64,000 nucleotides of DNA from positions 1-64,000 of the forward strand of contig CAKUDG010000019.1 in the NCBI GenBank assembly GCA_934644965.1. Reading direction: 5' to 3'. The DNA is from an uncultured Victivallales bacterium. Its GTDB lineage: Bacteria; Verrucomicrobiota; Lentisphaeria; Victivallales; UBA1829. Shown piece after piece: positions 27,132 through 35,345 of the stretch (the first letter of the stretch is position 1; every line of letters starts with the position of its first letter). The notes beneath the pieces were generated by a model. That model was not told where the DNA came from, did no database searches, and saw only the letters and a program-made list of their open reading frames with translations. The position numbers were made by a program, and so were the translations under genes.

Positions 27132-27222
27132 GGAAAAATGCGACAAGCATTTTTCTCGTGGTCAAGGTCTGTGACCTTGTCGCGATCCAGCGGCGAGACG
27201 CTGGCCGCCGGAGGCAAAAATA
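27132..27222. repeat. Structured 91-bp repeat, copy 1
   Basis: Near-identical to 27273-27363. It contains three consecutive perfect hairpins: AAAAATGC/GCATTTTT with a five-base loop, CAAGGTC/GACCTTG with loop TGT, and CCAGCG/CGCTGG with a six-base loop. CGACAAG and CTTGTCG offer an alternative long-range pairing. Confidence 0.9.
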
Positions 27223-27224
27223 AC

Positions 27225-27264
27225 TTGCGAAGCAATAAAAAAAATAAAATAACTTGCGAAGCAA
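27225..27264. repeat. Two short spacer repeats with GCGAAGC mini-hairpins
   Basis: Between the two 91-bp units, AATAACTTGCGAAGCAA occurs twice (cores TTGCGAAGCAA at 27225-27235 and 27254-27264), separated by an A-rich stretch. Confidence 0.85.
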
Positions 27265-27272
27265 CAAAATAC

Positions 27273-27363
27273 GGAAAAATGCGACAAGCATTTTTCTCGT
27301 GGTCAAGGTCTGTGACCTTGTCGCGATCCAGCGGCGAGACGCTGGCCGCCGGAGGCAAAAATA
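27273..27363. repeat. Structured 91-bp repeat, copy 2
   Basis: Second copy of the three-hairpin unit, in the same orientation, 141 bases downstream of copy 1. No difference from copy 1 was seen by eye. Confidence 0.9.
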
Positions 27364-27368
27364 AAAGC

Positions 27369-27389
27369 ATGAGGGCTCCTCGCCCTCAT
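27369..27389. repeat. Perfect hairpin after the repeats
   Basis: ATGAGGGC pairs with GCCCTCAT across the loop TCCTC. It lies directly after copy 2 and may belong to the same element. Confidence 0.7.
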
Positions 27390-27420
27390 ACTCCCCGGCT
27401 CTCGCTGCATTCCCTGCACC

Positions 27421-27452
27421 CGGCAGGCACGCCTGGCGTTTTTTTATTTTTT
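27421..27452 (+). terminator. Probable terminator
   Basis: A short imperfect stem (CGGCAGG/CCTGGCG with one mismatch, tetraloop CACG) is followed by seven T, A and six T. It probably ends the AraC transcript or marks the end of the repeat element. Confidence 0.5.
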
Positions 27453-27667
27453 GAGTACCCCATATACAATAAGGATCACCCCTCCCCGTTTCAAAATCAA
27501 AGTTCGTTTTATCATCATTTCTTTTCCGTTTTCATTTGAAAGATCAGCTTTTCGCTCTAGTGTAAAAAAAACAGTTTTCCATTTGCGGGGAAACAGATTT
27601 GAAAAAGCGGAATCAGGAGAAAATAAAAATTTAGAGAAAAACGAGCAAAGAAAGGCGGGATGGAACC

Positions 27668-29374
27668 ATGTTCACATTGTTTTCATTTCTTTTTTTCGTC
27701 GGGCTGGTGGGAATCATCACCTGGCTGCTGACGCGAGGAGAAGATGTGCAAAGCCAGAAGGGATATTTTCTGGCGGGACGCAGCCTTACCTTTCCCGTGA
27801 TTGCCGGTTCTCTGCTGCTGACAAATCTCTCGACGGAACAGATGGTGGGTCTGAACGGTGATGCGTTTCTGGCCGGACTTTCCGTCATGGTCTGGGAAGT
27901 CATTGCCGTGATTGCCCTGGTGGCAATGGCCCTGTTCTTTCTTCCCCGTTTTCTGAAAAGCGGCATAGCGACAGTACCCCAACTGCTGGAAATCCGCTTT
28001 GATCACACAACCCAGGTCATCTGCAATCTGATCTTTCTGGTTGCCTATACAACCATTCTGCTTCCGATCATTCTGTACACCGGAGCCAGCGGGCTGGCGG
28101 GGATTCTGGATCTCCGGGCCCTCACGGGGATTGAAAATCCCACGGTTCTGCTCTGGGTGACAGTCTGGTTCATCGGAGTGGTGGGCTGCCTTTACGCCCT
28201 TTTCGGCGGACTCCGGACCGTGGCGGTTTCGGATACCCTGAACGGAATCGGACTTCTGGTCGGTGGATTCATGATCACCTTCTTCGGATTGAGCCTGATC
28301 GGAGACGGCGGGGGAATCCTTGCCGGACTCCGCGCCCTCGGAGCCGAAATTCCTGACCGCTTGAACTCCATCGGCGGCCCCGGAGACCCGGTCCCGTTCT
28401 CCAACATTTTTTCCGGAGTCCTCATCATCAATATTTTCTACTGGTGCACCAACCAGCAGATCATCCAGCGGACCCTTGCGGCCAGCAACCTGGCCGAAGG
28501 ACAGAAAGGAGTGCTTCTCACCGCATTTCTGAAGCTCATCGGTCCGATGTATCTGGTACTGCCTGGGATTATGGCGTATTACTGGTTTACCGTACGTCAC
28601 GGAAACACGGACATCCAGCCCGTCGACGCCTACGGAATGCTGGTGCGGACAGTGCTGCCCGCACCGCTCGCGGGATTCTTCGCCGCAGTCGTGGTCGGCG
28701 CGATTCTCTCCTCCTTCAACTCCGCCCTGAACAGCACCTGCACGCTCTTCAGTCTCGGCATCTACAAAACCATGTGGAATAAAAATGCAACCGAGGATCA
28801 GGTCGTCCGTTCAGGAAAATATTTCGGATTGCTTCTCGCCATCATCTCCATGGTGGTGGCACCGCTGCTGGCAGGGCAGAAAAGCATTTTCACCTACCTC
28901 CAGACCATGAACGGCATTTACAATATCCCGATCTGTGCCGTTGTCATGGTCGGACTCCTGACGCACAGAGTGCCTCCGATTGCCGCAAAAATCGCCCTCA
29001 TCGGCGGCGTCGCGGGAATCGGGATCGGGTATTTCGTCTTTCCGGGTCTGGTCCGGGAATACTGCGGAGGGGAATGGCACTTCCTGGGAATCATGTTCGT
29101 CTTCCTGATCCTGATGATGCTGCTGATCGGAAAACTCCGCCCGCTGAAGACACCCTGGGTCCAGCAGTATACGGGAGAAGTCAATCTGACGCCCTGGAAA
29201 TTTGCCGTTCCCGTCGCCACCGTACTGGTCATTCTGGTCATTACCATCTATGCGGTTTTTGCGGATTTCAGCGTCCTCTCCGAAACGGTTCCTGAAACAC
29301 CCGCACAGAATGAGGCAGCAGCCGAACTGCTCCAGGATTTTCCAGAATATCCGGATGATCCGGGTCTCCTGTAA
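27668..29374 (+). CDS. Sodium:solute symporter family transporter (SSS/SLC5)
   Basis: A 568-aa inner-membrane protein with about 13-14 hydrophobic helices that couples uptake of a solute to sodium entry. Family features are the early KGYFLAGRSLTFPVIAGSLL, LSTEQMVGLNGDAF, and the conserved GAILSSFNSALNSTCTLFS helix, which carries the sodium-site serines. The overall pattern is nearest the YidK/SGLT sugar branch. The last 30 residues are acidic and cytoplasmic. AAGGCGGG lies before the ATG. The upstream AraC-type regulator supports sugar transport, although 570 bases of repeat sequence lie between. The actual substrate is unknown. Confidence 0.88.
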   Translation: MFTLFSFLFFVGLVGIITWLLTRGEDVQSQKGYFLAGRSLTFPVIAGSLLLTNLSTEQMVGLNGDAFLAGLSVMVWEVIAVIALVAMALFFLPRFLKSGIATVPQLLEIRFDHTTQVICNLIFLVAYTTILLPIILYTGASGLAGILDLRALTGIENPTVLLWVTVWFIGVVGCLYALFGGLRTVAVSDTLNGIGLLVGGFMITFFGLSLIGDGGGILAGLRALGAEIPDRLNSIGGPGDPVPFSNIFSGVLIINIFYWCTNQQIIQRTLAASNLAEGQKGVLLTAFLKLIGPMYLVLPGIMAYYWFTVRHGNTDIQPVDAYGMLVRTVLPAPLAGFFAAVVVGAILSSFNSALNSTCTLFSLGIYKTMWNKNATEDQVVRSGKYFGLLLAIISMVVAPLLAGQKSIFTYLQTMNGIYNIPICAVVMVGLLTHRVPPIAAKIALIGGVAGIGIGYFVFPGLVREYCGGEWHFLGIMFVFLILMMLLIGKLRPLKTPWVQQYTGEVNLTPWKFAVPVATVLVILVITIYAVFADFSVLSETVPETPAQNEAAAELLQDFPEYPDDPGLL

Positions 29375-29762
29375 TTCAGGGGAGTTCTGTCGTCATCCTT
29401 ATTTCCCCATTTTCTCCCCGCCGCCTTCATAGAATCATGCAATGAAGAAACAGTCAGGGCGCGGAAGAAGATGGGGAGAAACGGTGTTTTTTCCCTCCCC
29501 AAAAAAACGGCAAGATTCCCTTCCTTACTGAATCTCATGCCGTATATCCGCCTTCGCAGAGAGACATTTCATCCGTGTTCCATCCTGGTTTCATCCGTGA
29601 ATTCCGCACGGCAAAAACGCCTGTCCGTCCCTGCGGGGAACGCGGCGGGAACATACCGGGGATAAAGCCCGTTTCCTGAAAAAAAGCACATTCCGCCCTT
29701 TACATAGCGGAGAAATGCTGTATATTGAAGGGTTACATTTCTGATTTCAAGGACAATGAAAC
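29375..29762. other. Intergenic region before the acetolactate synthase leader
   Basis: About 390 bases. The only signal recognised is the promoter at 29699-29726. No terminator for the symporter gene is evident and no RNA gene was seen. Confidence 0.45.
29699..29726 (+). promoter_or_regulatory. Promoter of the acetolactate synthase leader
   Basis: TTTACA (29699-29704), 16-base spacer, TATATT (29721-29726). The transcript would start near 29733, about 30 bases before the leader-peptide ATG. Confidence 0.6.
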
Positions 29763-29906
29763 ATGCCTGAGATTAGCACCATCCTAGGAAATGCTCCGAA
29801 GCGCATCCGGACAACAACAGGACCCGGAGTCGTCGTTAGCCGCCCGGCCGTGCTGGTGGCGCCTCGGCCGGGTTCGCTTTTTTCCGCCAGGACCGGATGT
29901 CCGTAA
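29763..29906 (+). CDS. Candidate leader peptide for acetolactate synthase attenuation
   Basis: A 47-codon frame with AAGGA nine bases before ATG 29763. It contains three consecutive Thr codons (29811-29819) and, nine bases on, three consecutive Val codons (GTC GTC GTT, 29829-29837), then AVLVA. The Val run ends five bases before the 5' arm of a terminator hairpin (29843). This resembles ilvL/ivbL leaders, in which ribosome stalling at Val/Leu/Ile codons lifts termination ahead of branched-chain genes. One departure from the classic design is that the stop codon (29904) lies after the hairpin rather than before it. Coding status is therefore probable rather than certain. Confidence 0.5.
   Translation: MPEISTILGNAPKRIRTTTGPGVVVSRPAVLVAPRPGSLFSARTGCP
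29838..29885 (+). terminator. Intrinsic terminator/attenuator upstream of acetolactate synthase
   Basis: CCCGGCCG (29843-29850) pairs perfectly with CGGCCGGG (29865-29872) across 14 bases, extended by AGC/GCT. A six-T tract follows within CGCTTTTTTCC. It stands about 160 bases before the structural gene and after a promoter, which points to conditional rather than end-of-gene termination. Confidence 0.75.
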
Positions 29907-30046
29907 GACAGAGGGATCCGGAGCCTTTGTTTCCGATTCTGCCATGCCGCAGTGTCTCCTTTTCTGTCAAAACATGCGGCCCCGCCACGGAAGATGGGGG
30001 TCCATATGGAGCAAAACAGATTACTTTTCCAAGAAAGATTTTTCCT

Positions 30047-31801
30047 ATGAACGATATGAATGAGATGACTTGTGAACCGAAAGGGAAAAGAATGCCGGAA
30101 GTCCGGGAACAGGAAACAATGATGAAGGGAGCGGACATTGTCGTCAAATGTCTTGAGAAAGCGGGAGTGGAGGTGATCTTCGCTTATCCCGGAGGACAGT
30201 CGATAGAGCTTCATCAGTCGTTGAGCCGTTCGTCGCTGCGCGTGGTTCTGCCCCGTCACGAACAGGGAGGCGCATTTGCCGCAGTGGGATACGCCCGGGC
30301 CACAGGGAAAACCGGAGTCTGCATGGCGACAAGCGGCCCCGGAGCAACCAACCTCATCACCGGAATCGCAGACGCATACATGGATTCAATTCCGACGGTG
30401 TTCATTACCGGACAGGTGGGTCTCTCCCTGATCGGGAAAAACGCGTTTCAGGAAACGGACATCATCGGAATCACCCGCCCGATCGTGAAACACAGCTTCC
30501 TCGTGCTCGACATTGACGATATCCCGAGAATCATGGACGACGCCTTCCGGATCGCCAATACCGGCCGGCCGGGGCCCGTCGTGGTGGATGTGCCGAAGAA
30601 CATTCAGCAGCAGATGACGCGTCCCGTCTTTCCCGAATCCCCCTGCCACCTGCAGTATCAGGTGAAGCATACGGGTTTCCGGACCTCCGACGTGGAAGCC
30701 GTCCGTTCGGCCATCCGGCGCTCCCGGAAACCCTGCATTTACGCAGGCGGCGGCGTCATTACGGCAAACGCGTCTGAAGAACTCCGGAAATTCGCACACG
30801 CCTATCAGATACCGGTGGCCACAACCCTTATGGGAATCGGCGCCTTCCCGGAAGATGATCCCCTTTCCCTGCGCTGGCTGGGCATGCACGGGACCTATTA
30901 CGCCAATTATGCGGCAAACGAGTCGGATCTCCTGCTCGCCTTCGGAGCCAGATTCGACGACCGGGTGACCGGACCGACCGAAACCTTCGCTCCGGGCGCC
31001 CTGATCGTCCATGTGGATATCGACTTTTCTGAAATCAACAAAAACAAACGGGCCGACATCGGCATCGTGGCGGACATCCGTGAATTTCTGGAAGCCCTGA
31101 ACCACGATCCGTTCGTCACAGACTGCCGGCAATGGCATGAACAGATCGCCGCATGGAAAAAGGAACATCCCCTGACTTATGAGAAGAAAGAAGGTCTTCA
31201 GCCGCAGCATGTGGTGGAAACCCTCTGCCGTCTGACCGGAGGGAAGGCCATTGTGGTGCCCGGCGTGGGACAGCATCAGATGTGGGCGGCGCAGTATTAC
31301 CGTTTTTCGGAACCCAGGCACTTCCTGACCTCGGGCGGACTCGGATCCATGGGAATGGGTCTGCCCAGCGCAATGGGAGCAAAAATCGCCATGCCTGGAA
31401 TGACCGTCGTCAACATCGACGGAGACGGATCCTTCCAGATGAACATCCAGGAACTCGGCACGCTGAATGCAGAGGATATCGACGTGAAGATGATCATCCT
31501 CAACAATCAGCATCTCGGCATGGTCGCCCAGTGGGAAGACCGTTTTTACGGAAGCAACCGCGGGAACACCGTGATGGTCAACAGTCATTCGCAGCGTCCG
31601 TATCCGGACTTTGTCGCCATTGCGAAAGGCTACGGCATTCCCGGGCTGGAAATCAGCAGTCGCTCGGAAGTGGAGAACGCCGTCCGGACCATGCTGGAAC
31701 ACAAGGGAGCCTTCCTCCTGGATTGTCACACAGGGTACCATGAACACGTTCTGCCGATGATCCCTCCGGGAAAGACGTACCGGGACATTCTGGAGCACTA
31801 G
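30047..31801 (+). CDS. ilvB: Acetolactate synthase, large (catalytic) subunit
   Basis: ThDP- and FAD-dependent enzyme (584 aa from this start) that condenses pyruvate with pyruvate or 2-oxobutyrate, the first common step to Val, Leu and Ile. Family motifs are GADIVVKCLEKAGVEVIFAY, the catalytic Glu in PRHEQGGAFAAVGYAR, TSGPGATNLITGIADAYMDS, and the ThDP/Mg site GDGSFQMNIQELGTL followed by ILNNQHLGMV. Starts at 30092 (after AAAGGGAAAAG) and 30119 are also possible; homologues usually begin near MKGADI. No regulatory subunit gene follows. The gene lies behind a candidate attenuator, consistent with the biosynthetic rather than a catabolic enzyme. Confidence 0.9.
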   Translation: MNDMNEMTCEPKGKRMPEVREQETMMKGADIVVKCLEKAGVEVIFAYPGGQSIELHQSLSRSSLRVVLPRHEQGGAFAAVGYARATGKTGVCMATSGPGATNLITGIADAYMDSIPTVFITGQVGLSLIGKNAFQETDIIGITRPIVKHSFLVLDIDDIPRIMDDAFRIANTGRPGPVVVDVPKNIQQQMTRPVFPESPCHLQYQVKHTGFRTSDVEAVRSAIRRSRKPCIYAGGGVITANASEELRKFAHAYQIPVATTLMGIGAFPEDDPLSLRWLGMHGTYYANYAANESDLLLAFGARFDDRVTGPTETFAPGALIVHVDIDFSEINKNKRADIGIVADIREFLEALNHDPFVTDCRQWHEQIAAWKKEHPLTYEKKEGLQPQHVVETLCRLTGGKAIVVPGVGQHQMWAAQYYRFSEPRHFLTSGGLGSMGMGLPSAMGAKIAMPGMTVVNIDGDGSFQMNIQELGTLNAEDIDVKMIILNNQHLGMVAQWEDRFYGSNRGNTVMVNSHSQRPYPDFVAIAKGYGIPGLEISSRSEVENAVRTMLEHKGAFLLDCHTGYHEHVLPMIPPGKTYRDILEH

Positions 31802-32016
31802 CTCTGAGACGGGCCGTTTTTCCCGCACCACTCACAGGATTGCGCTCTTCTTTTTTCCCCGGAGATTTTCTCTGCAGCGCTCCTTCATCTGCCTTCCCGG
31901 AAGAAATCAGCGTATGATGAACGAGGGGAAGAAGATGCGCAATAAAAAGAGGGCGCACAAAGGAAAACGAAGCAGAGCCGAAAGACAGGACAGCAAAAGA
32001 CAGAACAGCGAAACAC

Positions 32017-32072
32017 AGAACGTGAAATACAGAACGTGAAATACAGAACGTGAAATACAGAACGTGAAATAC
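32017..32072. repeat. Tandem repeat of 14 bp, four perfect copies
   Basis: The unit AGAACGTGAAATAC occurs four times without change (32017, 32031, 32045, 32059), with one or two decayed copies just upstream (about 31981-32016). It lies 24 bases before bioF. Confidence 0.95.
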
Positions 32073-32095
32073 GGAGAAAGGCGGCGTCAGTCATC

Positions 32096-33241
32096 ATGTT
32101 TCCTTCCTTTGCCGAGAAAGCACTGAATCTTGCGTCGGAAAAAGCCCTGAAGCGGACATTGCGCCCGGTGCATCGCGTGTCTTCGCGCGAATGTGTCATC
32201 GGGGGGAAGCGCTTTCTGGATTTTTCCTCCAACGACTATCTGGGATTTTCCGTCCGGGAGGAAGTGAAGGCGGGAGCCATCCGCTGGACGGAGAAGTACG
32301 GAGCAGGTTCCGGCGCCGCAAGACTGATTTCGGGGACAAGTGAAGCCTGTCTGGAACTGGAACAAAGGATTGCATCGTGGAAGGGTTTTGAATCTGCGCT
32401 GATCGTCGGCTCCGGCTATATGGCGAATCTCGGGGTGGTGGAATCGCTGGCCCGCCGTTCCAGCGCGGTGTTTGCGGACAAACTCAACCATGCGAGTCTG
32501 AACAGGGGCTGCACGCTCTCGCAGGCACATTTCCTGCGGTACCGGCATTGCGACATGGAACAGCTGAAGCTCCTTGCGGAGCGGGATCCCTTTCCGGAAG
32601 GACTGCTGACAAGCGATACCGTCTTCAGCATGGATGGCGACATTGCACCGCTGGAGGAACTTTCCCGGATTGCCGCGGCTCACAGCCTTGTCCTCTATCT
32701 GGACGACGCCCACGGGAGCGGCGTTTTCGGGACACACGGCAAAGGACTCGCAGGACCGGAAAACTGCGACCTGGCTCTGACGACGTTCAGCAAGGCGCTC
32801 GGCTCCTACGGCGGAGCCGTCTGCTGCTCGGCCCGGATGAAGGAATACCTGATCCAGAGCTGTGCGCCGTTTATCTTCAGCACGGCGCTGCCTCCCGCGG
32901 CGCTGGGAGCGACGGAGGCGGCGCTGGACCTGCTCATGCAGGAGGAAACTGATGCCCTGCGGGAACGGCTTCTCCGGATGTCCGCCCATGTCCGGGACGA
33001 ACTGAAGAGCATGGGCTATGAGACGGGCGCCTCCCGGAGCATGGTGATTCCCGTCATCATCGGAGACGCGGACAAAACGCTTCGTTTTTCCGCATCGCTT
33101 TCGGAAAACGGGATTTACGCTCTGGCAGTACGTCCGCCGACCGTTCCCGCCGGGACCTCCCGGATCCGGCTTTCCCTGAACGCCTCCCATACGGACATGG
33201 ATCTGGAAAAACTTCTTGAAGTATTCCGCCGTCTGGCGTGA
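32096..33241 (+). CDS. bioF: 8-amino-7-oxononanoate synthase
   Basis: PLP enzyme of the alpha-oxoamine synthase family (381 aa) that joins pimeloyl thioester and alanine in biotin synthesis. Visible elements are FSSNDYLGFS near 44, GSGAARLISGTS, the Asp/His pair in LDDAHGSGVFGTHGKG, and the PLP lysine region TTFSKALGSYGG near 228. Close relatives (Kbl, HemA, serine palmitoyltransferase) share the fold; the length and the SGTSEACLELE region fit BioF best. GAAAGGCGG precedes the ATG. No other bio genes are adjacent. A 14-bp tandem repeat ends 24 bases upstream. Confidence 0.87.
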   Translation: MFPSFAEKALNLASEKALKRTLRPVHRVSSRECVIGGKRFLDFSSNDYLGFSVREEVKAGAIRWTEKYGAGSGAARLISGTSEACLELEQRIASWKGFESALIVGSGYMANLGVVESLARRSSAVFADKLNHASLNRGCTLSQAHFLRYRHCDMEQLKLLAERDPFPEGLLTSDTVFSMDGDIAPLEELSRIAAAHSLVLYLDDAHGSGVFGTHGKGLAGPENCDLALTTFSKALGSYGGAVCCSARMKEYLIQSCAPFIFSTALPPAALGATEAALDLLMQEETDALRERLLRMSAHVRDELKSMGYETGASRSMVIPVIIGDADKTLRFSASLSENGIYALAVRPPTVPAGTSRIRLSLNASHTDMDLEKLLEVFRRLA

Positions 33242-33312
33242 TTTTCATTTGCAGAATCGCCTTCGGGAATGTATCTTACCGAGATGCAAAAAATCAAGGA
33301 GATCATTCAACC

Positions 33313-34545
33313 ATGGCTGTATTTCTGCCTTTCAACGCCCTGATGCCCGAAGCGGAAAAAGCCGCGCTTGTGGCGGCAGTGCCTTACGATGTCGTCAATA
33401 CGGCGGAAGCGGCCGCACTTGCCGCAGGGAATCCGCTGTCCTTCCTCCGCGTGTCCCGCCCGGAAATCGAAATGGAACCGGGAACGGATCTGCATTCGGA
33501 AGAAGTGTATGCCAAGGCGGCAGCAAATTTTCAGCGTCTCTGCAAAGAAGCGCCGCTGAAACCGGATCCGGCAAAGAACCTGTATGTGTATTCCCTGAAA
33601 ATGGGGGATCATACCCAGGTCGGAATCGCCGGAGTCGCCTCCACGGAGGAATATGACTGCGGGATTGTCAAAAAACACGAGAAGACCCGGAGAGACAAGG
33701 AGGACGACAGAGCACGCCATGTCATGGAACTCCGTTCCCAGACCGGTCCGGTGTTCCTGACCTACCGCGATTCCGATTCACTCAATGCCCTGGTCGGGGA
33801 AATCATCCGGAACGAAAACCCGTGTTTTGCCTTCACAGCTCCGGACGGGATCGAACACAAACTCTGGAAAGCGGGAGACAAAAGCGAAAAACTCAGCACC
33901 CTCTTCCGGGATGAAGTACCGTGTTTTTACATAGCGGACGGACATCACCGGGCAGCTTCCGCCTCCCGCGCGGCGGCAACCTGCAGGACGGCGAATCCGG
34001 CACATACGGGGAAAGAGGAATACAATTATTTTCTGGCGGTTGCGTTTCCTGCGTCCCAGCTGCGGATTCTGGCCTACAACCGTGCGGTCCGGGATCTGAA
34101 CGGGCATACGGCGGAATCGCTTCTGGAGAAGATCTCAGAAAAATTCCATGTCACGGAAACGACGGAGAAGACACCGCCAGAGAGCGGGACGTTCTGCATG
34201 TATCTGAATTCGAAATGGTATCTGCTCCGCCCGAAATTCGACATTTCCGGACTCGGAGTGACCGAACAGCTGGATGTCAGCATCCTTCAGGACAACATTC
34301 TCGCTCCGCTGCTTGGGATCGATGATCCGAGGACCAACAGCCGGATCGACTTCATCGGCGGCATCCGCGGGACCGGAGAACTGGAACGTCTGGTCTCAGG
34401 AGGTCAGGCGCGCGTGGCGTTTTCGATGTATCCGACCACCCTTGAACAGCTGATGTCGATTGCCGACGCAGGGGAGATCATGCCTCCGAAATCCACCTGG
34501 TTCGAGCCGAAGCTCCGCGACGGACTCGTATGTCACAATTTCTGA
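33313..34545 (+). CDS. DUF1015 family protein
   Basis: A 410-aa member of the DUF1015 family (sometimes called SerC-like), of unknown biochemical role. Typical features are the start LPFNALMP, VPYDVVNTAEA, NPLSFLRVSRPEIE, the motif VKKHEKTRRDKEDDRARH, and CFYIADGHHRAASASRAA with its paired His residues, which suggests a catalytic or metal-binding centre. It ends with the usual FEPKLRDGLV. ATG 33313 is preferred over the in-frame ATG at 33238 because AAGGAG lies at good distance. In many genomes the family sits beside serine biosynthesis genes, but here it lies between bioF and kdsB. Confidence 0.88.
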   Translation: MAVFLPFNALMPEAEKAALVAAVPYDVVNTAEAAALAAGNPLSFLRVSRPEIEMEPGTDLHSEEVYAKAAANFQRLCKEAPLKPDPAKNLYVYSLKMGDHTQVGIAGVASTEEYDCGIVKKHEKTRRDKEDDRARHVMELRSQTGPVFLTYRDSDSLNALVGEIIRNENPCFAFTAPDGIEHKLWKAGDKSEKLSTLFRDEVPCFYIADGHHRAASASRAAATCRTANPAHTGKEEYNYFLAVAFPASQLRILAYNRAVRDLNGHTAESLLEKISEKFHVTETTEKTPPESGTFCMYLNSKWYLLRPKFDISGLGVTEQLDVSILQDNILAPLLGIDDPRTNSRIDFIGGIRGTGELERLVSGGQARVAFSMYPTTLEQLMSIADAGEIMPPKSTWFEPKLRDGLVCHNF

Positions 34546-34601
34546 AAACCCAAGTTGCAGATATGTATTTTCATTCCCAGTTCTGAGGAGATCTTCCATT
34601 C

Positions 34602-35345
34602 ATGAAAACGGCAGCCATCATTCCCGCCCGTTACGGCAGTACGCGTTTCCCCGGCAAAGTTCTTGCGGAACTGGACGGGAAACCCATTGTACGCTGGGTC
34701 TGGGAAAACGCCAGACGCAGCCGCGCGGACCGCGTGATCATCGCCACCGACGATGAACGGGTGAGGACCGCGGCCCGGACCTTCGGCGCGGAATGCGTCA
34801 TGACTTCCCCGAACCATGCCACCGGATCCGACCGGATCTGGGAGGCGGCGTCCGGAATTGACGCAGAAATCCTCATCAATGTCCAAGGAGACGAACCCCT
34901 GATCGAACCGGAAGTCATCAACGGACTCATCGATGCGCTGGAGGAACCCTCGGGCCCGGATATTGCGACCGTGGCGGTGATCCATCCCCGGAAGGAGTTT
35001 GAAAACAATCCGAACTGCGTCAAAGTGGTGTTTGACGAAAAGGGCTATGCTCTGTATTTCAGCCGTTCCATGATTCCGTATCTCAGAGAAGGGGGGACGG
35101 ATACACCGACGTACCGTCACTGGGGTCTCTATGCCTATCGGCGCGCAGCGCTGGAGCGTTTTGTCTCCATGCCGAAAGGAAGGCTCGAACAGTGCGAATC
35201 CCTCGAGCAGCTCCGTGCACTGGAAAACGGAATGAAAATCAAGGTGATCACAACGGAATTCCAAAGCATCGGAATTGATACGCCGGAAGATCTGGAAGCT
35301 GCGGAAAAATGGATTTCCGGACTGAAAAGTAAAAGACATCTTTGA
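34602..35345 (+). CDS. kdsB: 3-deoxy-manno-octulosonate cytidylyltransferase
   Basis: Activates Kdo with CTP to give CMP-Kdo for the lipopolysaccharide inner core (247 aa, the usual length). The nucleotide-binding start IIPARYGSTRFPGKVLAEL is diagnostic, followed by IIATDDERV, TSPNHATGSDRIWEAA and INVQGDEPLIEP with the metal-binding Asp. Near the C terminus IGIDTPEDLEAAE is typical. It lies 56 bases after the DUF1015 gene and is followed, after 260 bases, by kdsA-kdsC and the lpt genes, so Kdo synthesis, activation and LPS export are clustered. Confidence 0.96.
   Translation: MKTAAIIPARYGSTRFPGKVLAELDGKPIVRWVWENARRSRADRVIIATDDERVRTAARTFGAECVMTSPNHATGSDRIWEAASGIDAEILINVQGDEPLIEPEVINGLIDALEEPSGPDIATVAVIHPRKEFENNPNCVKVVFDEKGYALYFSRSMIPYLREGGTDTPTYRHWGLYAYRRAALERFVSMPKGRLEQCESLEQLRALENGMKIKVITTEFQSIGIDTPEDLEAAEKWISGLKSKRHL

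Larger units (their letters stand above)
27096..27667. other. Repeat-bearing intergenic region between regulator and symporter
   Basis: About 570 bases holding the twin 91-bp structured repeats, their short spacer repeats, a further perfect hairpin and a T-rich terminator. Frames through the repeats on both strands give small peptides that simply mirror the repeat and are not credible genes. Confidence 0.6.

Noticed and set aside
27132..27363. CRISPR array.
   Set aside because: Only two long units, highly structured, with a repetitive spacer and no cas genes.
27138..27539. Frames through the twin repeat on both strands giving repeated peptide sequence.
   Set aside because: The peptide repeats follow from the DNA repeats, whose hairpins explain the sequence better; no ribosome site.
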